Assembly: GCF_964340395.1 (NCBI RefSeq)
Contig: NC_135554.1
Coordinates: 1,882,501-1,946,500 of the forward strand
DNA: 64,000 nt
Direction: 5' to 3'
Source: Glandiceps talaboti
Taxonomy: Eukaryota; Hemichordata; Enteropneusta; Spengelidae
A program made the position numbers and the translations under genes. The notes below the pieces were generated by a model, which was not told the origin of the DNA, did no database searches, and worked only from the letters and a program-made list of their open reading frames with translations. Positions 25,027-37,497 of the stretch are shown piece after piece; the first letter of the stretch is position 1; each line of letters starts with the position of its first letter.

Positions 25027-25715
25027 TTTACATACACACACAAACACATTTCTATACACACACATTTACATACTCACACCCACAAACACCCACATACCAC
25101 ATTCACACACACCCATCCACATACCACTCACACACACCCACATACCACATATACCCACTCATACATACACTACACACACACAAACCACATACAAACGACA
25201 TAATTACATACATACTCATAAACAAAAACTCATAAACAAAACACCCACACTCCTACCCACACACGTCACACCACACACCTACCCCATACATCATACCACA
25301 TACCTACTCACATACATCATACCACACACCTACTCATGTCATACCACACACCTACCCACATACGTCATACCACACACCTACCCATGTCATACCACACACC
25401 TACCCACATGTCATACCACACACCTACCCATGTCATACCACACATCTACCCACATACGTTGTACCACACACCTACCCACGTCATACCACACACCTACCCA
25501 CCACACACCTACCCACATACACCATACAACACATCTACCCATATACGTTATATCACACACCCATCCACATGTCACACACCCACATACATGTATGTCACCC
25601 CACACCTACCCACATACATCATACCACACAACTATCCACATACATGTACGTTACATCACATACCTGCCCACATACATCATACCACATACCTACCTACCTA
25701 TGTTATATCACACAC
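25027..25715. repeat. CA-rich simple and degenerate tandem repeat
   Basis: Starts as (CA)n mixed with cacattcacacacaccc. From about 25260 it becomes a degenerate repeat of cataccacacacctacccac about 20-26 bp long. It follows the 36-bp array directly. Open frames rich in THPHT or SYHTPTH are translation artefacts. Confidence 0.9.
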
Positions 25716-26056
25716 ATTTGATGTATTGAGAAGAAAAAACATAAAATATACCCACAGGTGTGTCAAACAATGAACCAATATAATACTTTCAATGTAGAAA
25801 AAATGTTTTTTGTTTGTTTTACTTCCTACATACACATATACATGTATGTTACAACTCTATGATATGTTCACTTTACTAAATGTTGCTATGACCATCAAAT
25901 GAAAGCACATCATTTTTTTAAATTCTTAGTAGAAACCTCATGAATCTACTCTAGGCTTATTATAGAACAACTCCTAACAAGGCAAACAACACACATGTTG
26001 TCATGACAACAGTGTCACTTGAATGTATTGCTATGGTAACACAATTGGGCCATTAC
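25716..26056. other. Unique intron sequence before the ADLFSYG exon donor
   Basis: AT-rich unique sequence with no gene, RNA or repeat recognised. Confidence 0.6.
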
Positions 26057-26140
26057 CTCTAATCTTGGTAAGTAGTCTGGATCAGCTGGAATCCTGGCAA
26101 TAATTTCACATAGGATTATTCCATAGGAAAACAAGTCAGC
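26057..26140 (-). CDS. TESK: TESK-like kinase, helix F exon (DxxSxG region)
   Basis: An 84-bp, 28-codon exon, phase 0 on both sides. The acceptor is ttattctag at 26141 and the donor is TTAGAG|GTAATG. It begins [20 protein letters not shown] and continues PDYLPRLE. The kinase subdomain IX Asp and the run [12 protein letters not shown] are diagnostic of TESK1/TESK2, which have [12 protein letters not shown] at this position. The helix F Asp is present. The exon is isolated: a 36-bp array of 6.7 kb lies downstream in the next intron and a 51-bp array starts about 150 bp on its acceptor side. Confidence 0.93.
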
Positions 26141-26288
26141 CTAGAATAAAACCAAAGGAAGACTCAAGTGTTAGCCTACTTATGGCAAGCAGAATATAGA
26201 CGACACAAAATTTCTTTCTGTTGTTCAACAGATTTCAGACTTCAGTCTGGTGGGCTATTGACCACTCAGATGTCTACCTACTAACCTA

Positions 26289-27623
26289 GTTTATGTTTGT
26301 AATGTCTGGCAGGCTATTGGTCAGTTAGAAGTCTAGCCAGGTTATGCTTGTAATGTCTGGCAGGCTATTGGTCAGTTAGAAGTCTAGCCAGGTTATGTTT
26401 GTAATGTCTGGCAGGCTATTGGTCAGTTAGAAGTCTAGCCAGGTTATGTTTGTAATGTCTGGCAGGCTATTGGTCAGTTAGAAGTCAAGCCAGGTTATGT
26501 TTTGTAATGTCTGGCAGGCTATTGGTCAGTTAGAAGTCAAACCAGGTTATGTTTGTAATGTCTGGCAGGCTATTGGTCAGTTAGAAGTCTAGCCAGGTTA
26601 TGTTTGTAATGTCTCGCAGGCTATTGGTCAGTTAGAAGTCAAGCCAGGTTATGTTTGTAATGTCTGGCAGGCTATTGGTCAGTTAGAAGTCTAGCCAGGT
26701 TATGTCTGTAATGTCTGGCAGGCTATTGGTCAGTTTGAAGTCTAGCAAGGTTATGTTTGTAATGTCTGGCAGGCTATTGGTCAGTTTGAAGTCAAGCCAG
26801 GTTATGTTTGTAATGTCTGGCAGGCTATTGGTCAGTTTGAAGTCTAGCCAGGTTATGTTTGTAATGTCTGACAGGCTATTGGTTAGTTAGAAGTCAAGCC
26901 AGGTTATGTTTGTAATGTCTGGCAGGCTATTGGTCAGTTTGAAGTCTAGCAAGGTTATGTTTGTAATGTCTGGCAGGCTATTGGTCAGTTAGAAGTCAAG
27001 CCAGGTTATGTTTGTAATGTCTGACAGGCTATTGGTCAGTTAGAAGTCTTGCCAGGTTATGTTTGTAATGTCTGGCAGGCTATTGGTCAGTTAGAAGTCT
27101 AGCCAGGTTATGTTTGTAATGTCTGGCAGGCTATTGGTCAGTTAGAAGTCTAGCCAGGTTATGTTTGTAATGTCTGGCAGGCTATTGGTCAGTTTGAAGT
27201 CAAGCCAGGTTATGTTTGTAATGTCTGGCAGGCTATTGGTCAGTTAGAAGTCTAGCAAGGTTATGTTTGTAATGTCTGGCAGGCTATTGGTCAGTTAGAA
27301 GTCAAGTCAGGTTATGTTTGTAATGTCTGGCAGGCTATTGGTCAGTTAGAAGTCTAGCCAGGTTATGTTTGTAATGTCTGGCAGGCTATTGGTCAGTTAG
27401 AAGTCTAGCCAGGTTATGTTTGCAATGTCTGGCAGGCTATTGGTCAGTTAGAAGTCTAGCCAGGTTATGTTTGTAATGTCTGGCAGGCTATTGGTCAGTT
27501 AGAAGTCTAGCCAGGTTATGTTTGTAATGTCAGGCAAGCTATTGGTCAGTTAGAAGTCAAGCCAGGTTATGTTTGTAATGTCTGGCAGGCTATTGGTCAG
27601 TTAGAAGTCTAGCCAGGTTATGT
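26289..27623. repeat. 51-bp minisatellite, about 26 units
   Basis: Unit gttatgtttgtaatgtctgg then caggctattggtcagttaga then agtctagccag, 51 bp. Variants include gtcaagccag, gtctagcaag and cagtttgaag. A diverged unit at about 26240-26288 marks the edge. It lies on the acceptor side of the exon at 26057-26140. Confidence 0.97.
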
Positions 27624-27677
27624 CTAATGGGATTGAATTTAACTAGACTGATTCAGTTTGAATATGTTTTTAACCAA

Positions 27678-27829
27678 AAATAGGTGGTGAAGGGTCTAGT
27701 TTGATGGCTTAAGTTATATAAATAGGTGGTGAAGGGTCTAGTTTGATGGCTTAAGTTATATACATAGGTGGTGAAGGGTCTAGTTTGATGGCTTAAGTTA
27801 TATAAATAGGTGGTGAAGGGTCTAGTTTG
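27678..27829. repeat. 42-bp tandem repeat, about 3.6 units
   Basis: Unit aaataggtggtgaagggtct then agtttgatggcttaagttatat, nearly identical copies, immediately followed by a fragment of the dispersed TTGTAGC element. Confidence 0.93.
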
Positions 27830-27831
27830 CA

Positions 27832-28200
27832 TAGCATTGTAGCTTAACTGTATAATTGATTGAATATTTGCATACATATCTTGAATGTTTATTCATGTGT
27901 CTATTGATCCCTGTTGTTATCTTTGCAATATAAGTGATCATTTGGCTGTTGCTATGGGTGTTGTCTTGTTGCTAGGCACATTTGCATACATTTTTTTAAT
28001 GTTTACTCACTTGCCTACCAGATGATATTATTTGGCTAAAATATACTGCTATTCAGTTGTTGCTAAGGGCATGGTCGTGGTTGCTAGAGCCAATTGTGTC
28101 AAAATATTTGGAAGAATATCTGCAGAATAACACTTCTAGCTAAACATCTGACCAAGTTTCAGTCTCATTGACCAAGTACTAGTGCCTCCTCAGAGTACTG
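27832..28200 (+). mobile_element. Fragment of the dispersed TTGTAGC...GCTACAA element (copy C)
   Basis: Starts attgtagcttaactgtataa and includes tttggctgttgctatgggtg and ttgctaggcacatttgcata, shared with 4155-5205 and 6424-7076. The right end is missing. It breaks off after accaagtactagtg. Confidence 0.7.
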
Positions 28201-29735
28201 AGTCTATATATATACCTAAAGCTATTGCACCCCATTATTTCAGATTCCGATAGAGGAGTCAATTTACGTAATCTTTATCAAGATGCTATATGATATGACA
28301 GTTTGTTGTGTCTTTTCCTTGATGTTTTCTTTTTATGTGATTTTTGTTGTTGATGTCGAGGGGGGTGGGGTGAAACTTTGGGGCGGCCGGATAATGAAAA
28401 ACAAAAACAAAAATAGGGTGACCCCAATAAATTGAAGTACGTCAGACAACAATGTATTAGCATTTCATGGTCATCTGATTTGTTAAATTTTACAGTTGAA
28501 GAGATCAGTACAGGCAATCACAAGTAAAAATACCCAATACCATACCGAACTTCAGACTCCTTTGCTTAGTTGAAGTTTTTGCTACACTGTGAACATTTTA
28601 TTGTTACATATTCAAACAATGCGAATCTCGTTGTATTCAGTATTGAAATTGAAACCATTTTCAAAAGAAATGCGATACTAACAATTACTATATGATACAA
28701 AATTGAGACAATATAAACTCGTAGTTTATATACTTCCAGGTAGTTTGTATTTTACAAATACTGTGTTGTAAATTAGAACAATGCTCATAAATGGATAATC
28801 GTAGGGCAACTCTTCTTCTTTCGACATATGGCACACTTCCTACTTTATCGGCCATTGAAAATATCATTGAAATTTTATGATAGTAAATGCCACGATCGTA
28901 CGAACAGAGGCTACAGACGTGACACTGACAGAAGTTCTATCTATCAGCACTTCATAGCAATGGATCCCGTACATCAAGGGTGCAAGGGTGGTAGTGTATA
29001 TAAATGGATGTGAAATGATGCTAAAACCACAGACTAGTTGTCTGTGGTACAAAGTACTAACATGTTATAAACTGTGTAGTCAGAGTTTAGAACAGTACGT
29101 CAGTCTGAACTTGCAGTCAGGATGAGTTTTAAAGATGTCAATTATCGTCACCCAAGATCAGAGAGAGGCGGTCGAGGCATTGGTCGCCCAATGTGATTGG
29201 GATTGGTCGTTGTGCAAGATACAGAGAATATCTGTACTCGATGTGCTCATAACTTGGTTTCAAGCAAAGAAGACGGCTAGAATTGACGTCAATGACAAAT
29301 TTACTTTTTGTAATCGTGTACATGTATATGGCACACTATCATGATTTTCAGCTATTGACTATTGTGTTTATTTTGGAGATAAATGTAAGCATCATTAGGA
29401 TTGGTTCGTTTGTGTGTACTACATTTTGATTGACAGCTGCGTAACGCTATCAACGGCAAAATCGGCGTAACTTTTCTGACGTCTGACCGAAAGTAATTTC
29501 GAGAAATGTACCTCAGATTTCCATTCTTATTGAAGAGGAATACAGTAATTACATACATCATATATTCATAATGACTTGGTCACATTACGGTAGGTAGATA
29601 TGTCAATGGTCGGAACATGTGCATAACTGCAGTTTAGCAGGAGCTATTGCTAAGTTGTTACCACTTCCCTATTGTTTAGCAAAATTACCACAAATAAAAG
29701 GGCCTTCGCCGTTTATATACGGGATTACATTAGCG
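28201..29735. other. Unannotated intron sequence
   Basis: No gene recognised. It contains a G-rich patch (28359-28388) and a small perfect hairpin ccacagac...gtctgtgg at 29028-29048. A short plus-strand frame opens at 29122 (MSFKDVNYRHPRSERGGRGI) and stops after 24 codons, too short to call. Confidence 0.5.
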
Positions 29736-29739
29736 CTAT

Positions 29740-29985
29740 CATTGTATCAATGGGGATACTACTAGGACAATGGTGTTGCAGAACATTAGCTGTATCGAGA
29801 ACGATCTGAGCGACTTCATAGCCCCGGCTTCATAGGCTATCGACTTGCCACTTCCTGTCAGTACACTAACGAAAACATCTTTCCCAGAGACATAGGCATC
29901 TATAATTCTTCTCTGAAAGTTTTTCAAGTGTGAGTATCCAAGTTTCTCCAATGCGTCTCGATACGTTGACTTGCTTGGTGACTAC
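29740..29985 (-). pseudogene. RecQ-like DNA helicase N-terminal fragment
   Basis: A minus-strand frame reads ALEKLGYSHLKNFQRRIIDA, then SGKDVFVSVLTGSGKSIAYE, later IVLVVSPLIQ and a stop. This is the Q-motif region, Walker A (GSGKS, where RecQ usually has TGxGKS with a preceding PTG) and motif Ia (VVSPL) of RecQ-family helicases. The stretch between Walker A and motif Ia is not helicase-like. No DEAH box or later motif follows. It is a dead fragment, perhaps carried by a transposon, in the intron between the YNER and ADLFSYG exons. Confidence 0.6.
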
Positions 29986-29989
29986 ACCA

Positions 29990-31938
29990 TCTTCATTTTG
30001 ATTGACAAGCTTTGTGAACTATGACCTAAATGTCAAGTAGTCTACGATAAAAATGTCCCTATTGTTATCGCATGAGGGCGCGGCAAGGGACAACAGTCGC
30101 TCGGGCCTTCGGCCCTCGGTATCAGTATGCGATTATAGTAGTGTTGCGCTGGATCGGAGTTTAGATAAGACGTAGGAAAAAAAAGGCGCGAGCGACTTTC
30201 GAGAGTCTATGGTTATACATGCAGGCTTGGAAATTAATTTCAAATTTGTTAATTAATTTCAACATTTCATTACTGCACTACCCAGCAGTACTTTAAGTGT
30301 TTTGATTATGTGTGGTTTCAACTGCCTTCGCCTATTACCTACACAGATTTATATCTTTCCGAAATGTGTGTAGGGTGATTGCTTTACTGTGGGTGCTGCA
30401 CCAACTGACAAAACACCAAGGAACCATTGTTGCCAGAAGACTAAACTGGTACACAACAATATGTACAGTTATGGATAATACTAGTATATGGCGAGCCAGC
30501 ATACTTAGTAACTGATAAGTAAACATTACACAAAGGCTTACAAGGCTTTCGTACACATGGGAGCTCAACACCTTTCATGAGCTGGCTGAGGTACCAAAGT
30601 TAGTCAAAGCACAGGAGAGTAAGGGGGCAATTATTTTGCGACTTTTCTAGCCAATGCGCATAATATTTAAAAGTATGAACTGCAATTTCATTCACTTTTA
30701 TGGCAAAATGAACATAATGAAAAAAATTATCAACCTTTGCATGTACACTTTAAACATATCATTGTCAGCCAAGTACATTACAAAGTATCTGTACGTCAAT
30801 TTCACTTTATATTTGTGCCACATTTGTTTGAAATTGGTCCGTGCATAACAGACATAATACAAAATGTACATTGTACAATTTACCAATATTATGCCAATTT
30901 GACCTTGAAGATGAAAGTTAAGGTAAGGTCAAGGTCTCTTTTGAAAGCTTGCCATTGATAATGTATACACTTCAACAAAGTCTCTAGACATTTTTGTATA
31001 TTAAGCTTCCTGTGTTAATAGGCAAAATATAAATTTTTACTATTTATACAAATGGCTAGCCATTTGGCTGTTATTGCAAAGGTCATGAAATGAATATATG
31101 AGCATATGGTGACTATAGCATTTCACATTTGTTGAAGGTTGAAATTGACCTATGCGTGTTACATATACAGGTGATCATAGACATACTGACAGACAAGATC
31201 AAATGTAGTAGAAAAGTGTTGATATATTACAGTAAAGTGAACATGGAAGAACCACACACACTGAAATGATTTTATTCTATATATAGCTATTACTCAACAC
31301 GGCCACTTTATAATACCTAGAAATAGTGAGCTTGAACAAAACCCGGAAACATATTATGTATACAAGAATGAGGCTTGGTTGTTCATCATTTTGGTAGAGC
31401 TCATATGTTTTTGTGCCATGAAACAAAATTACAAAAAAATAGAAGGGGATAAAATAGATGGTAAAGATTATGGTGGCATACTTTCATAAAATGACAACAA
31501 ATATAGCAACAATGAATTCTGCTGGTTGACTGCGCCATGACTTGCTAATTTCCATATTTATGTCACTGAATATAGGTATCTTTGTGCTGTATTTTCTTTG
31601 CATTCCATATAAGGAAACTGAAGTGAACATGGGGTGAACAAACTTTGCCAGCTCATTATGATAAGTGGATTGTTGATATGATAGTCTACATGTATGTGAC
31701 GGCATGGCATTGACTAACAAATCTGCTGGTAGTACATTTGTAGTAGTTGTCTTATTAATCAAGATTCAGTTGGACTGAACATTTCAAAGATTATGTAATA
31801 TTCAAAGAGACTTTTTAAATGATTTTGAATTTAATACGGAAGAATTTGAACACATTTTACATGTACACAAGTGTGCTTCACAATGTGGACAATCAGGAAA
31901 TATCTAATTTGCATATCACTGATGAGATCATAATATGC
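29990..31938. other. Unannotated intron sequence
   Basis: No gene recognised. At 30098-30118 there is a short GC-rich palindrome-like patch (cgggccttcggccctcg). The last 70 bases (from about 31870) are part of the dispersed element interrupted by the insertion at 31942. Confidence 0.5.
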
Positions 31939-31941
31939 TTA

Positions 31942-34033
31942 GGGAGTGTACATTTTTAATTTCCAGGGGGAGGCCGGAGGATTTCTAATGAAGCAAGGGA
32001 TTTTTATTGGTGGCCCCCCCTACAAAAACTGGTATAAATTATCTGGCCCCCCCTAAGACTTCTTGTTTTTATTTCATGGCCCCCCCTGAAACCACTAACA
32101 AAAAAACGCACAGATGAAACACAGATACAGCAACACATAGATTTGCCAGCAGTTGCTACATGTATTAACTTATTCCATATTTATACTTACTTCAGAATTG
32201 AACCAGTGCACAAAGTTGTTGAATCATGGACACTCATAAAATCACAAATAAAGACTATTATTAGTTAAATTGGCTGACAGGATGTCTACTTACAACTGAG
32301 GGGTGACAATAGACTACTGGTCTGGCTACACTTTTTCTTGGATTTTTAGCCCATCACTGACATAAATAAATTAGCAAATAAATGAACAAGTATATATATA
32401 TATTACTTATTTATCACAGGTTTGGAAAAAATAGTGCAAAATTGCACCATGAGGAAACTTTTTTCCATGTGAACATATTCAAATTTTAGGATTAATTTGC
32501 AGTGGTTGATCACACAATCATTTATTATTAATTTAAACACTTCATAAATTATACATTTTAGAAACATTTTTAATTGCAGTGCAAATGGAAAACATGTTAT
32601 TTAAGATTGAAATACATATTAAGACCCTTCCTATATTATAGTATTCATATTATCTCTACGCAAAATATAAAACACTTCTGGACTATATTTCAAGAGACTT
32701 TAGTAAACTGATGCGCTGAGGGGGGCAGTACATGTATCACTTCAAAGGGTTGAATAATATTTTTATGAATGCATGGCTTGTTATGAATACATTCCTCACC
32801 CAGCACCTGTGAATAATTTTGTGTTTAATTCAAACTCACAAAAGCTATCATATAATACTTGAACCCTACCATGGTGATAGAATGAAAATTTATTGAAACC
32901 CATTACAATATTGGTGAGCTCTATATGGAATTTATTAGGGATTCATGTATACAAAATGGCTCAAAGTGCAGTTACTGTTCCACTACAGATTGGGTATCGC
33001 CATCTATGAACAGAATACCACATCCTATGCCAGATATGCACAACCCAGGTCATTATATGGATGTGTTTGAAACACCAAACACAAATCGAACTGCTGATGA
33101 CTACCACAACCAGGTGCTAACTTAAAAAAGCTCTATGTTTCAAAACAATTAAATGATGAAGTTGCTATTTCTCGTTTTGCTGAGAAATATATTGTCAGTG
33201 TGAACAGTGTTAAAAACTACATTGAACTTTTGAGAAATTTGGAGGTGATGAAAAACATTAGATCCAGACATCGGTTAGAGGTACAGAAGAAAAGAGAAAA
33301 CAAGAATTATAATGACTATGACTGGTTGCAGTTATTCATAAGTGGAACTCTAGAAAAACTGAACGTAAAAGAGCTAGATAAATATCTAGACAAGCATAAA
33401 TTGCCAAAATATAGAAAATTAAAAGGAGAAAAAGTAGACATAATATCAACGCACATACTTGGAACACCTGAATTTAGGTCAAGAAAAGTGACTGCAAATG
33501 AACTTCAAACTACAACTACAGACATCTGATCAGTGATACAAACAGTAGTGACTCTGAAAGTGAAAATGCTATAATAGGTGTTATAGACAGTGATGATTGT
33601 TTTACTGATAACTCTGAAACTTCAAGCACGGCTGATATCTCAGACAGTGATTGTGATGAAACAAGTCCTACACAATTTCATGGGAAAGTTACCTTGAGAA
33701 GTGGCAGAGTCGCCGGTCAATTTTTGTTTCACTGAATACAAATATTGTGATTTAATAGGTTTGTGCACTGTTTTATCATCAATCCATGTTAAATGCTACT
33801 TCTGTAGGACATTGTGCACAGTCAAGTGTTGGGTTTTGCCTATATTTTATTTTATATACATATCTGGCACTTGTCCATCCTGACATTCAGGTTTAGGTTG
33901 TTTTTTTTGTGGCCCCCCCTAACAAATAGTGAAATTTTTGTTTAGCCCCCCCTAATTTTTCTTGAGAAAAATTGGTGGCCCCCCCTGAAAATCCTCCGCC
34001 CCCCCCACCTGGAAGTTAAAACTGTACACTCCC
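31942..34033 (+). mobile_element. DNA transposon with TTA target duplication (PIF/Harbinger-like)
   Basis: A 2092-bp insert. Left end GGGAGTGTACATTTTTAATT, right end the complement of GGGAGTGTACAGTTTTAACT, an inverted repeat of about 30 bases or more including ttccagg and ggaggattt. TTA lies on both sides (31939-31941, 34034-34036). The flanks (atgatt-type repeat, tcataatatgctta | ttaatattatttc) join into sequence matching the uninterrupted repeat copy near 4700-4715 (tatgcttaatatttc), giving an in-window empty site. It holds a broken ORF at 32925-33735. TTA/TWA duplication suggests PIF/Harbinger. The ORF family is not certain. Confidence 0.8.
32925..33735 (+). pseudogene. Broken transposon ORF with SAP-like segment and acidic tail
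   Basis: Three overlapping frames line up on the plus strand. The first has MEFIRDSCIQNGSKCSYCST and PDMHNPGHYMDVFETPNTNR. The second has VSKQLNDEVAISRFAEKYIV and, later, YDWLQLFISGTLEKLNVKEL then DKYLDKHKLP, resembling a helix-loop-helix SAP-type segment. The third is a Ser/Asp-rich acidic tail ending TLRSGRVAGQFLFH. The frame changes near 33115 and 33530 would inactivate it, unless an intron accounts for the first. Probably the C-terminal part of the element's transposase or accessory protein. I cannot identify it. Confidence 0.5.
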
Positions 34034-34330
34034 TTAATATTATTTCATCTATACACTCCAGATCCATCCCCATTATATTTCAGACCAATCTGCTCAGTAG
34101 TTTTGGAATTAAAGATTTTTGATTAAAAAGACATATTGTTAGCCCTATTTTGCATATCACTGATGGGATCATCATGTTGTGAACAATTCTTAATCTAAAC
34201 ACCCTTAAGAATGTTCCCACCAAATTTCAGACCGATCTGCCCTGTACTAGTTTTTTAGTTGAAGTTTTTTTATAGATCATTTGCATAAATTAGCATAAAT
34301 CTACCTAACAAAATAATTAATATTCATGAG
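34034..34330 (+). mobile_element. Right part of a dispersed repeat split by the 31942-34033 insertion (copy D)
   Basis: Sequence ccccattatatttcagacca, atctgctcagtagttttgga and gttcccaccaaatttcagac matches the inner part of copy A around 4740-4930. It continues from 31870-31941 across the insertion. Confidence 0.7.
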
Positions 34331-35837
34331 TAACTTAATGATAAAATCAAAGTACATCATAATGCAGGGTTCGTACACTTAGAGTAAAAAAATTTCAGGG
34401 CTTTCCAGGTATTTCAGGGTATTCGTATTGATTTGGGTCATTTTCCAGGGGTGATGACCGTCACAATTTATTTTATTGAATGACATCTTGTTCTCTGACA
34501 TGGACGAGAAGTAATAACAACTACTCTCACATGTCAGTTTTCAGGCACATTGAAATTGACTCAGTCGAGTACACTTCTGTTTTCACTCTGAAATGAACAG
34601 TTCTACCCCCCCCCCCCCCCCCTATTAAAGTAGTAGTTTGATCCAGCTGTAGCATTGATGGTGTAATATTTGAGTTGCAGGATTCATAAGTCTAATTCAG
34701 ACATATCCGGTAAAATAAATTTTAAAATAGTGTATGTCTCTCAATATTATACGGTTTGATCTAACTATATTTAAAATTCAGCTAAAGTGGATTTTTTCCA
34801 ATGAAAAACGTCATTTTACGTAACGAAATTACGAGCTAGAATAACTGAATACGTTCATCACTAGCGTCACAAATGTTTATATAATGGCCTATGTGTTGCC
34901 AAACGTTGTGATTTCTCAATTCAACTTGATGATATAGGAATGTTACTATACTAACAAACATAAAAAGTAGTTATTCTTTTCAAACATGTAAAAACAAATT
35001 TCAATTATCAATTATCGACAATATAAATGTCAAAACCGTACTTCCACAACCTTAAAATTCAACTGCACTATGTCATCAGTGGTCTGTACCGTATGTACGT
35101 CGAACTTTCAAATAGTGTAACAAACTTAGTAACATTGATGCCTTGATACTTGTTACAATGTTACAATAATCATGTTAACATACCTACTGTTACAGTATTG
35201 CAATGCATGGCTATATGTTATGTCGCCAATATGACAACCAGAGTACGGTAGCAATATACAATATGCAAGATCAAAACAAACATGGCGGTGCCCAGTGAAC
35301 TGTATACGCACGTTCTATGGGCGAAGTATATCATGGAATGCTTGCTGACTGTCTGGGTTAGCGAGAATTTTGATTCACCAGTGTGGCAAAAGATTTTGAA
35401 AACAGTTTCGCCATTTCACATTTAGAAGTGTTCTGAATCATATGAATGGGTGGTTAGAGCACAGACAGAAATGTACTTTCACGAGTGTAGTGAGAATGAC
35501 TGCATCCTCATTTGCATATCATTCGCATGTTGGTACACAATAATGTTTTTGATATTGCAATGCAGTGCAGATACCATTAGTATGCGTGCACTGGTGCAAG
35601 TAATTTCTCATACATATGTAACATTGCAATGAAACGTACAACATTAAACATACTACTGTAAAGTTTTCATTCCTGAATTATAATGCAATGTACAACATTT
35701 GATGTACTAAAGTAAAGTAGAGTTTTCATTCCTGAATTACAATGCAATGTACATTTGATGTCATACATATTTCTACACCATAAATCAAGGTACAATGGAG
35801 AATCAAAACTTTATTCAGATATTAATATATGACTCAC
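34331..35837. other. Unannotated intron sequence with possible transposon end and poly-C
   Basis: At 34365 cagggttcgtacactt resembles a hAT-type left end, but no matching right end was found. A poly-C run lies at 34607-34622. The rest is AT-rich unique sequence. Confidence 0.45.
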
Positions 35838-35922
35838 CCTTTCATTGTATTGTTTTTGTTTGAGACATTCTGGTGCCATCCAGAACGGAGAGCCAACGAT
35901 GGACAACTTCTGATCATCATCC
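35838..35922 (-). CDS. TESK: TESK-like kinase, activation-loop and APE exon
   Basis: An 85-bp exon after acceptor ctgcag (35924-35923), ending AAAGG|GTGAGT. Its first base completes an Arg codon begun in the previous exon, and it ends in phase 0. The translation runs DDDQKLSIVGSPFWMAPECL and then KQKQYNER. The (I/V)VGSP(Y/F)WMAPE block is the P+1 loop and APE motif of TESK/LIMK kinases. In TESK1 the serine of the activation segment is an autophosphorylation site, and the corresponding Ser is present before IVGSP. The intron upstream of this exon is 14.4 kb and carries the 56-, 43- and 32-bp arrays and a 1.9-kb foldback element. Confidence 0.92.
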
Positions 35923-35989
35923 CTGCAGGCAAAGACATACCAATTAGTATCAGTAGTCAAAACAAAAGAGATGTTAATATTCTATGCTT

Positions 35990-36004
35990 GCCACTAGAGG
36001 GAGC
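35990..36004 (+). promoter_or_regulatory. CTCF-like motif
   Basis: GCCACTAGAGGGAGC matches the bilaterian CTCF core (CCAstAGrkGGCrs) with one mismatch. A second match is at 50326-50340 in the same orientation. A single motif match in 64 kb is weak evidence. Confidence 0.2.
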
Positions 36005-36952
36005 TATTATGCATTCATTGACAACATGGCACATCTGGGGAGTGTTCGGTAGCCAAAACGTTTTGCCATTGTTTGGCCAGGGCGCCCTGGCCCTGTTTTG
36101 AACCATACTATGCACGTTGCGCGTGAAAAACAAAAGATGGCGGCACATTCAAACAGAAGATTATCACATTTTGTGTACATTCAGCACTCATCACTGAAAA
36201 GACAATGCGCATAGTTAAATCACACCTTTGCAGTACTGTCAGGATGCTAGAATGCCTAAAAAAAGGCCTATTATGTATGCCCGGTATGTATGCATGTACT
36301 ATTCTTACGCTAACGGAGTGATCTTTGACCTGTGACCTGACCCCAAGTTTATCTTGCATTGCTCAATGTATGTCAAATCTATCACACCATTATGCCGACG
36401 GGTATTTGTATTTCTAAATACCGTTGCCAATTGTAAATGACCAATTCCATGAACTTTTTTGTAGTGCAGAATCAAAACTAATGTGCACTAAATAATCCTA
36501 CACAAAAACTCACAAAAACCGATGAAGTGAGAATTTGTGGCCGCCATCTTGGCTTTTGGCGAGTCACCTCACTCTTCCGCCTTCCTTCGTCCCAGGTCAC
36601 CCGCGAAAAACTATGACAATTAGTCGTTTGGGAACAAAACGTTTGGGTGTTCTGCATCAGGGAACAATCTGGTTTCCATACAGTTCAAAATAAGTCTGTT
36701 TGGAATGGTTTAACTTCTCGTAATTAGGACAGGTAAAACTGATAGAACCAATTCAAGTTGAATGGCTGATTCAATGTCCATTACCCACAGCTGGCACTTG
36801 AATCCTGACCTTGAGGTTAAATTCTGCAAGTTACTTGCTTTGCTTATTTGTTACTTTGTATACCAACACCTTCATTTCTAGTATTATCAGCATGATTTCA
36901 ATCAGATTGCATCACCTGAGCATGGAGTGTTGCAGAGTAAATGAATGAAGAA
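36005..36952. other. Unannotated intron sequence
   Basis: No gene or repeat recognised. It contains GC-richer patches (36540-36610) without a convincing ORF. Confidence 0.5.
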
Positions 36953-37205
36953 ACAAGCGACCTATCGGTCAGAATAGCTCCGCTGTTGTTTTTAATTTAA
37001 TTTTTTATTTTGGTAACATGTAGAAGTGGTTCAGTTCTTCAGCTCTTCACTATGCAGTTTTGTTTTAGCGATGTAATAAAGTGGTTAGTGGTTTCATATG
37101 ATTCTCACTATAAAACACATTTTACACATAAAGTTGGTAATGTATTGTACTTTTATACCATAGTCACCATTTTATTAAAAAAATCTACTGTTATGAAAAA
37201 ATTAC
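36953..37205 (+). repeat. Direct repeat copy 1 (AGCGACCTATCGGTCAG family)
   Basis: About 253 bp starting caagcgacctatcggtcaga and including agctcttcactatgcagttt. It is repeated at 37498-37755 with few differences. The start motif recurs at 42214-42250, and its complement agcggagctaaaaaaca at 39946. This suggests a mobile element whose ends carry AGCTCCGCTGT. Confidence 0.8.
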
Positions 37206-37497
37206 ACAATATATCAGAAAAACAAGTCATTGAGAATGACATAGTCCCCGCTATAATTGGGTTTTAAGGAATTATCACTACTCTGATCACACAACAACAT
37301 TTGTGAACCTAAAACAAACAGACTTAGATATGTTGTGTGTGCTTGTTGGACATGGAATATGCCTCCAACAATAAAGGATTGGTTGGGTATGGGGGATCAT
37401 ATCACGATGAAGATGGAGTCTGAGTTATGGCTTTGGACATGGAAAATTCACAAAACAAAATGGCTGCCAGGCAGCCATATTGGATCGTATCACAACG

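Noticed and set aside
25009-25773. His/Thr/Pro-rich ORFs
   Set aside because: Translations of the CA-rich degenerate repeat.
34365-34440. hAT-like left end cagggttcgtaca
   Set aside because: No matching inverted right end or target duplication found, so not called as an element.
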